This document shows positions 61,423 through 64,000 of a DNA stretch of 64,000 bases, piece by piece; positions within the stretch are counted from its first letter, which is position 1, and every line of letters begins with the position of its first letter. The notes below the pieces were generated by a model. That model did not search any database, was not told the origin of the DNA, and saw only the letters and a program-made list of their open reading frames with translations. Source of the DNA: an uncultured Odoribacter sp. Lineage in GTDB: Bacteria > Bacteroidota > Bacteroidia > Bacteroidales > Marinifilaceae. The position numbers were made by a program, and so were the translations under genes. The stretch spans positions 310,001 to 374,000 of the forward strand of contig CALUKE010000002.1 in the NCBI GenBank assembly GCA_944321165.1, read 5' to 3'.

Positions 61423-62391
61423 ATGCAGAAACGAAATTTGAGAATCGTATATATGGGAACACCGGAGTTTGCTGTGTTGCCCTTGGAAAGATTGTTGGAG
61501 GCGGGTTATGAGATTGCCGCCGTAGTGACGAATCCGGATAAGCCTGCCGGCCGGGGGCAGCAGTTGCAGGAGTCTGCTGTCAAGAAATATGCTCGGCAGG
61601 CGGGTCTGAAGATATTGCAGCCGGAAAAATTCCGGGATACTCTTTTTCTGCAGGAGTTGGCCGCTTTAAAAGCTGATCTGCAATTGGTGGTTGCTTTTAA
61701 GATGTTGCCGGAGGTAGTGTGGAATATGCCGCCCTTGGGAACGATTAATCTGCATGCTTCTTTGTTGCCGGACTACCGGGGGGCTGCTCCGATCAATTGG
61801 GCCGTGATGAATGGAGAGAAAGTATCTGGTGTCACTACTTTTTTGCTGAAACACGAAATAGATACCGGTCATATTATTTTTCAGGAAAAAGTGCCCATTA
61901 ATGAACAGATGAGTGCCGGTGATTTGCACGACCGTTTGATGGAAGTAGGGGCGGATCTGCTGTTGAAAACGGTAGAGGCGGTTGAGAGGAATGATTATCC
62001 TTTGATTGATCAGAAAGATTTGTTGCAGGGGAGGGAGGCGATACATGCTCCCAAGATTTTTAAAGAGGACATGAGAATCAAGTGGTCGGAACCTGCAGAA
62101 GTGGTTTATAACCATATCCGAGGTTTGGCGCCTTTCCCGGGAGCCTGGACTGAACTGTGTCAGGCGGATGGAACGACGCTGACATTGAAGATTTTTAAAA
62201 CGGAAAAGAACTGTCTGACAGAACCTCAGGAACCGGGGAAAATCGTAACTGACGGAAAAAGATTCCTGGAGATATGTGTGCGGGATGGACGGTTGAGGAT
62301 ATTGGAACTGCAGCTGTCCGGAAAAAAGAGAATGGGGATAGAGGAGTTTTTGAGAGGATTCCGCTTGGATGATTGCCGGTTGATGTGTTGA
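61423..62391 (+). CDS. fmt: Methionyl-tRNA formyltransferase
   Basis: Formylates initiator Met-tRNA with 10-formyl-tetrahydrofolate. The 322 residues show RIVYMGTPEFAVLPLE (about 7-22), NPDKPAGRGQ, NLHASLLPDYRGAAPINWAV (about 108-127, containing the formyl-folate site HxSLLPxYRG), DTGHIIFQEK and the tRNA-binding C-terminal part with NHIRGLAPFPGAWTE. ATG 61423 is used. It is coupled to the permease gene and followed after 22 bases by the sigma-factor gene. Confidence 0.97.
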   Translation: MQKRNLRIVYMGTPEFAVLPLERLLEAGYEIAAVVTNPDKPAGRGQQLQESAVKKYARQAGLKILQPEKFRDTLFLQELAALKADLQLVVAFKMLPEVVWNMPPLGTINLHASLLPDYRGAAPINWAVMNGEKVSGVTTFLLKHEIDTGHIIFQEKVPINEQMSAGDLHDRLMEVGADLLLKTVEAVERNDYPLIDQKDLLQGREAIHAPKIFKEDMRIKWSEPAEVVYNHIRGLAPFPGAWTELCQADGTTLTLKIFKTEKNCLTEPQEPGKIVTDGKRFLEICVRDGRLRILELQLSGKKRMGIEEFLRGFRLDDCRLMC

Positions 62392-62413
62392 AGCAAATCA
62401 GGATGTCGGTAAT

Positions 62414-62977
62414 ATGGATATAGGTCGGATATTGGAAGCGGTAAATGAAAAGAAAGAGGAACTTTGGCCGGAAGTTTTCGGCTATTATTATGCGGCTTTA
62501 TGTTCTTATGCCGAGCGTTTGGTGCAGGATTCTGTTATTGCGGAAGATTTGGTTCAGGACATCCTGTTATATGTCTGGAACTGTAAACGAAAATTTATCC
62601 ATATCGATGAACTGACGAATTACCTTTACCGGGCGACTTATAACCGCTCGATGATGTGGCTACGGCATGAAAAATGCAAGTCAAAATATTTGAACCGTTT
62701 GATGGAGGAAAACGGTCCGGAATTTGACGAAATGTTCATTGAAACCATACGCGAAGAATTGCTCCGGCAATTGTTCCTTTATATCGATGAATTGCCCTCC
62801 GAACAGCGCAAGGTGATCCAGATGAGCGTGGAAGGATTGACTGTCCATGAAATTGCCGAAAAGTTAGGTATTTCCGTCAATACGGTAAAAACCCATAAAA
62901 AGCGAAGCTTTAAACAGTTGCGCGAGAAAATGAAGGGAACGGCAACTGTTTTCTGGTTGACTTTCTTCTTCTCTTAA
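62414..62977 (+). CDS. ECF RNA polymerase sigma-70 factor, FecI type (locus 3)
   Basis: Alternative sigma factor of 187 residues expected to be held by the FecR protein encoded next. Region 2 is LCSYAERLVQDSVIAEDLVQDIL (about 29-51), with YNRSMMWLRHEK as the region 2.4 end, and region 4 is ELPSEQRKVIQMSVEGLTVHEIAEKLGISVNTVKTHKKR (in parts, about 129-168). This is the only sigma gene in the window, while three fecR genes carry a similar upstream motif, so it may serve more than one locus (inference). Confidence 0.94.
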   Translation: MDIGRILEAVNEKKEELWPEVFGYYYAALCSYAERLVQDSVIAEDLVQDILLYVWNCKRKFIHIDELTNYLYRATYNRSMMWLRHEKCKSKYLNRLMEENGPEFDEMFIETIREELLRQLFLYIDELPSEQRKVIQMSVEGLTVHEIAEKLGISVNTVKTHKKRSFKQLREKMKGTATVFWLTFFFS

Positions 62978-63070
62978 AAAGAATACTTGGATTCTTGCCA
63001 TATTTTTACAATGATAGATGGGGCATTTTTATTTTAATCATTAAATCTGTAAAAAAGTATTTTTTCTTGT

Positions 63071-63103
63071 CACCCTTTTTCGTTCATTGTGCACAATATA
63101 CAT
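63071..63103 (+). promoter_or_regulatory. Candidate ECF-sigma promoter of third fecR, with palindrome
   Basis: CACCCTTTTT at 63071-63080 and TGTG at 63088-63091, 17 bases from the CAC, as before the other fecR genes. The -10 part lies within a perfect 12-base palindrome ATTGTGCACAAT (63086-63097). Lying between the sigma and anti-sigma genes, it would allow the sigma to drive fecR and genes beyond. Confidence 0.5.
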
Positions 63104-63106
63104 AAA

Positions 63107-64000
63107 ATGGAAAAAATTATGGATAAAAGTGTAGAAAGAACGGTGGCATTGTTGCGGAAATCCTATGCGGGAGAACTCACGGCGGAAGAGCGGGCTGAAA
63201 TGGAACGTTTGCTGGAGAATGAAAAGATGCGGCAGCTGTATGAGGAGATAGGGGATGATGAGTACCTGCTTGGAGAATTCCGGCGGTATGCCGGTTGGAA
63301 ACCTGCACAGGGGTATCGGAAATTTCGGAAGAATATGCGGCGGCAAAGCCTCCAAAGAAATCTCATTCGTTTGTCGGTAGCGGCCAGTATACTTATGGCA
63401 TTGGGTTGTATTTGGTGGTTGGTGGAACCGGACTGGCTGGAACAGGGCGGAAAAATCGCAGAGATAACGAAGGAACCGGCTTCTTGTCGGGCATTCTTGC
63501 AATTAAGCAGCGGAAAACGGATTGTTTTGGATGAATCAGGGCCAATGGACGTGCATGAAGGGGACGGATGTGTTCGGATAGATTCTGGACAAGCGGTTTA
63601 TTCTGTCGGTCAGACCACTCCTTTCAAGGCAGAGGAGTATCATGTGTTATATGTGCCCCAGGGTGGGGAATACCGTTTGCGTTTGGCTGACGGGACTTTT
63701 ATACATCTGAATGCCGGGTCGGAACTTCGCTATCCGGTAGCTTTTGCGGCGGCGGAACGGAAAGTGTATCTGAAAGGTGAGGCCTGGTTTGAAGTGGCAA
63801 AAGATACGGAACGGCCGTTTTATGTAGAAACGGATGAGGTAAGAATCCGGGTATATGGTACGGCTTTCAATATAAATACTCATGGACTTCAGGCAGTAGA
63901 AACAGTTTTGGTGTCGGGGGAAATTGGAATTAGGAAGACGGAAGGTTCTGAAGAGTGGCATATGCATCCGGGGCAACTGGCCTTGTACGACCGCAGTAGC
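63107..64000 (+). CDS. FecR family anti-sigma factor, 3' end outside window (locus 3)
   Basis: Open from ATG 63107 to the last base, 298 codons without a stop. N-terminal cytoplasmic part (1-85) has ELTAEERAEMERLLENEK; a membrane helix lies about 88-105 (LSVAASILMALGCIWWLV); the FecR domain (about 185-285) has LADGTFIHLNAGSELRYPV, VYLKGEAWFEVAKDTERPF and VYGTAFNINTHG. The DUF4974-type end is cut off. Another ATG four codons in is possible. A susC gene is expected to follow outside the window. Confidence 0.93.
   Translation, partial: MEKIMDKSVERTVALLRKSYAGELTAEERAEMERLLENEKMRQLYEEIGDDEYLLGEFRRYAGWKPAQGYRKFRKNMRRQSLQRNLIRLSVAASILMALGCIWWLVEPDWLEQGGKIAEITKEPASCRAFLQLSSGKRIVLDESGPMDVHEGDGCVRIDSGQAVYSVGQTTPFKAEEYHVLYVPQGGEYRLRLADGTFIHLNAGSELRYPVAFAAAERKVYLKGEAWFEVAKDTERPFYVETDEVRIRVYGTAFNINTHGLQAVETVLVSGEIGIRKTEGSEEWHMHPGQLALYDRSS

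Noticed and set aside
1..64000. CRISPR array, transposase, integrase or phage module
   Set aside because: No regularly spaced repeats, recombinase motifs or phage structural genes were seen on either strand.

Overview
The window reads as chromosomal DNA from a gut-type Bacteroidales bacterium, most likely of the Odoribacteraceae (Odoribacter/Butyricimonas type). Supporting signs are SusC/SusD transporter pairs with FecR anti-sigma factors, promoter -7 boxes of the Bacteroidetes form TAnnTTTG, a dcw cluster without murF or ddl, PKD-like/DUF4843/FISUMP lipoproteins, and a cysteate-synthase-type gene that fits a sulfonolipid producer. The genus is inferred; no rRNA gene is present to fix it. I see no transposase, phage, CRISPR or tRNA gene.

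Layout. 0-1.3 kb: an OmpA-like protein. 1.4-9.8 kb: a first outer-membrane uptake locus (fecR, susC with STN domain, susD, DUF4843 lipoprotein, PKD-like lipoprotein). 9.8-10.1 kb: a hairpin-rich gap. 10.1-11.4 kb, minus strand: a YczE-like membrane protein fused to a cytidylate-kinase-like domain. 11.5-27.9 kb: the division and cell-wall operon mraZ-rsmH-ftsL-ftsI-murE-mraY-murD-ftsW-murG-murC-ftsQ-ftsA, ending in two tandem ftsZ genes and preceded by a clear three-repeat MraZ operator. 28-34.8 kb: housekeeping genes (DEAD-box helicase, rmuC, engB, xseA, xseB, PBP4-type carboxypeptidase). 34.9-36.1 kb: a PagL-like lipid A deacylase. 36.2-46.9 kb: a second uptake locus (fecR, susC, susD, unknown lipoprotein, FISUMP lipoprotein, double-thioredoxin protein). 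47-52.8 kb, minus strand: MFS pump, HlyD adaptor, TolC-type channel, MarR regulator and a MATE pump, with two copies of a palindrome that looks like the MarR operator. 52.9-54.3 kb: an AAA ATPase/DUF234 protein with a hairpin at the start of its likely transcript. 54.4-56.3 kb, minus strand: dnaK. 56.6-62.4 kb: cysteate synthase-like gene, BrkB/YihY membrane protein, START-like protein, LptF/LptG-type permease, fmt. 62.4-64 kb: an ECF sigma factor and the first part of a third fecR that runs off the window.

How the parts work together. The dcw operon makes UDP-MurNAc precursors (MurE, MurD, MurC), lipid I and lipid II (MraY, MurG) and the divisome (FtsL, FtsI, FtsW, FtsQ, FtsA, FtsZ), with MraZ as likely autoregulator. 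The two uptake loci carry no recognisable glycoside hydrolase. Their STN-bearing SusC proteins and FecR partners point to control by trans-envelope signalling. All three fecR genes share an upstream motif (CACC followed about 14 bases later by TGTG), although only the third has a sigma gene beside it. The most unusual items are the tandem ftsZ pair with different C-terminal tails, the membrane/kinase fusion, the shared fecR promoter motif, the paired MarR operator and the cysteate-synthase-type gene.
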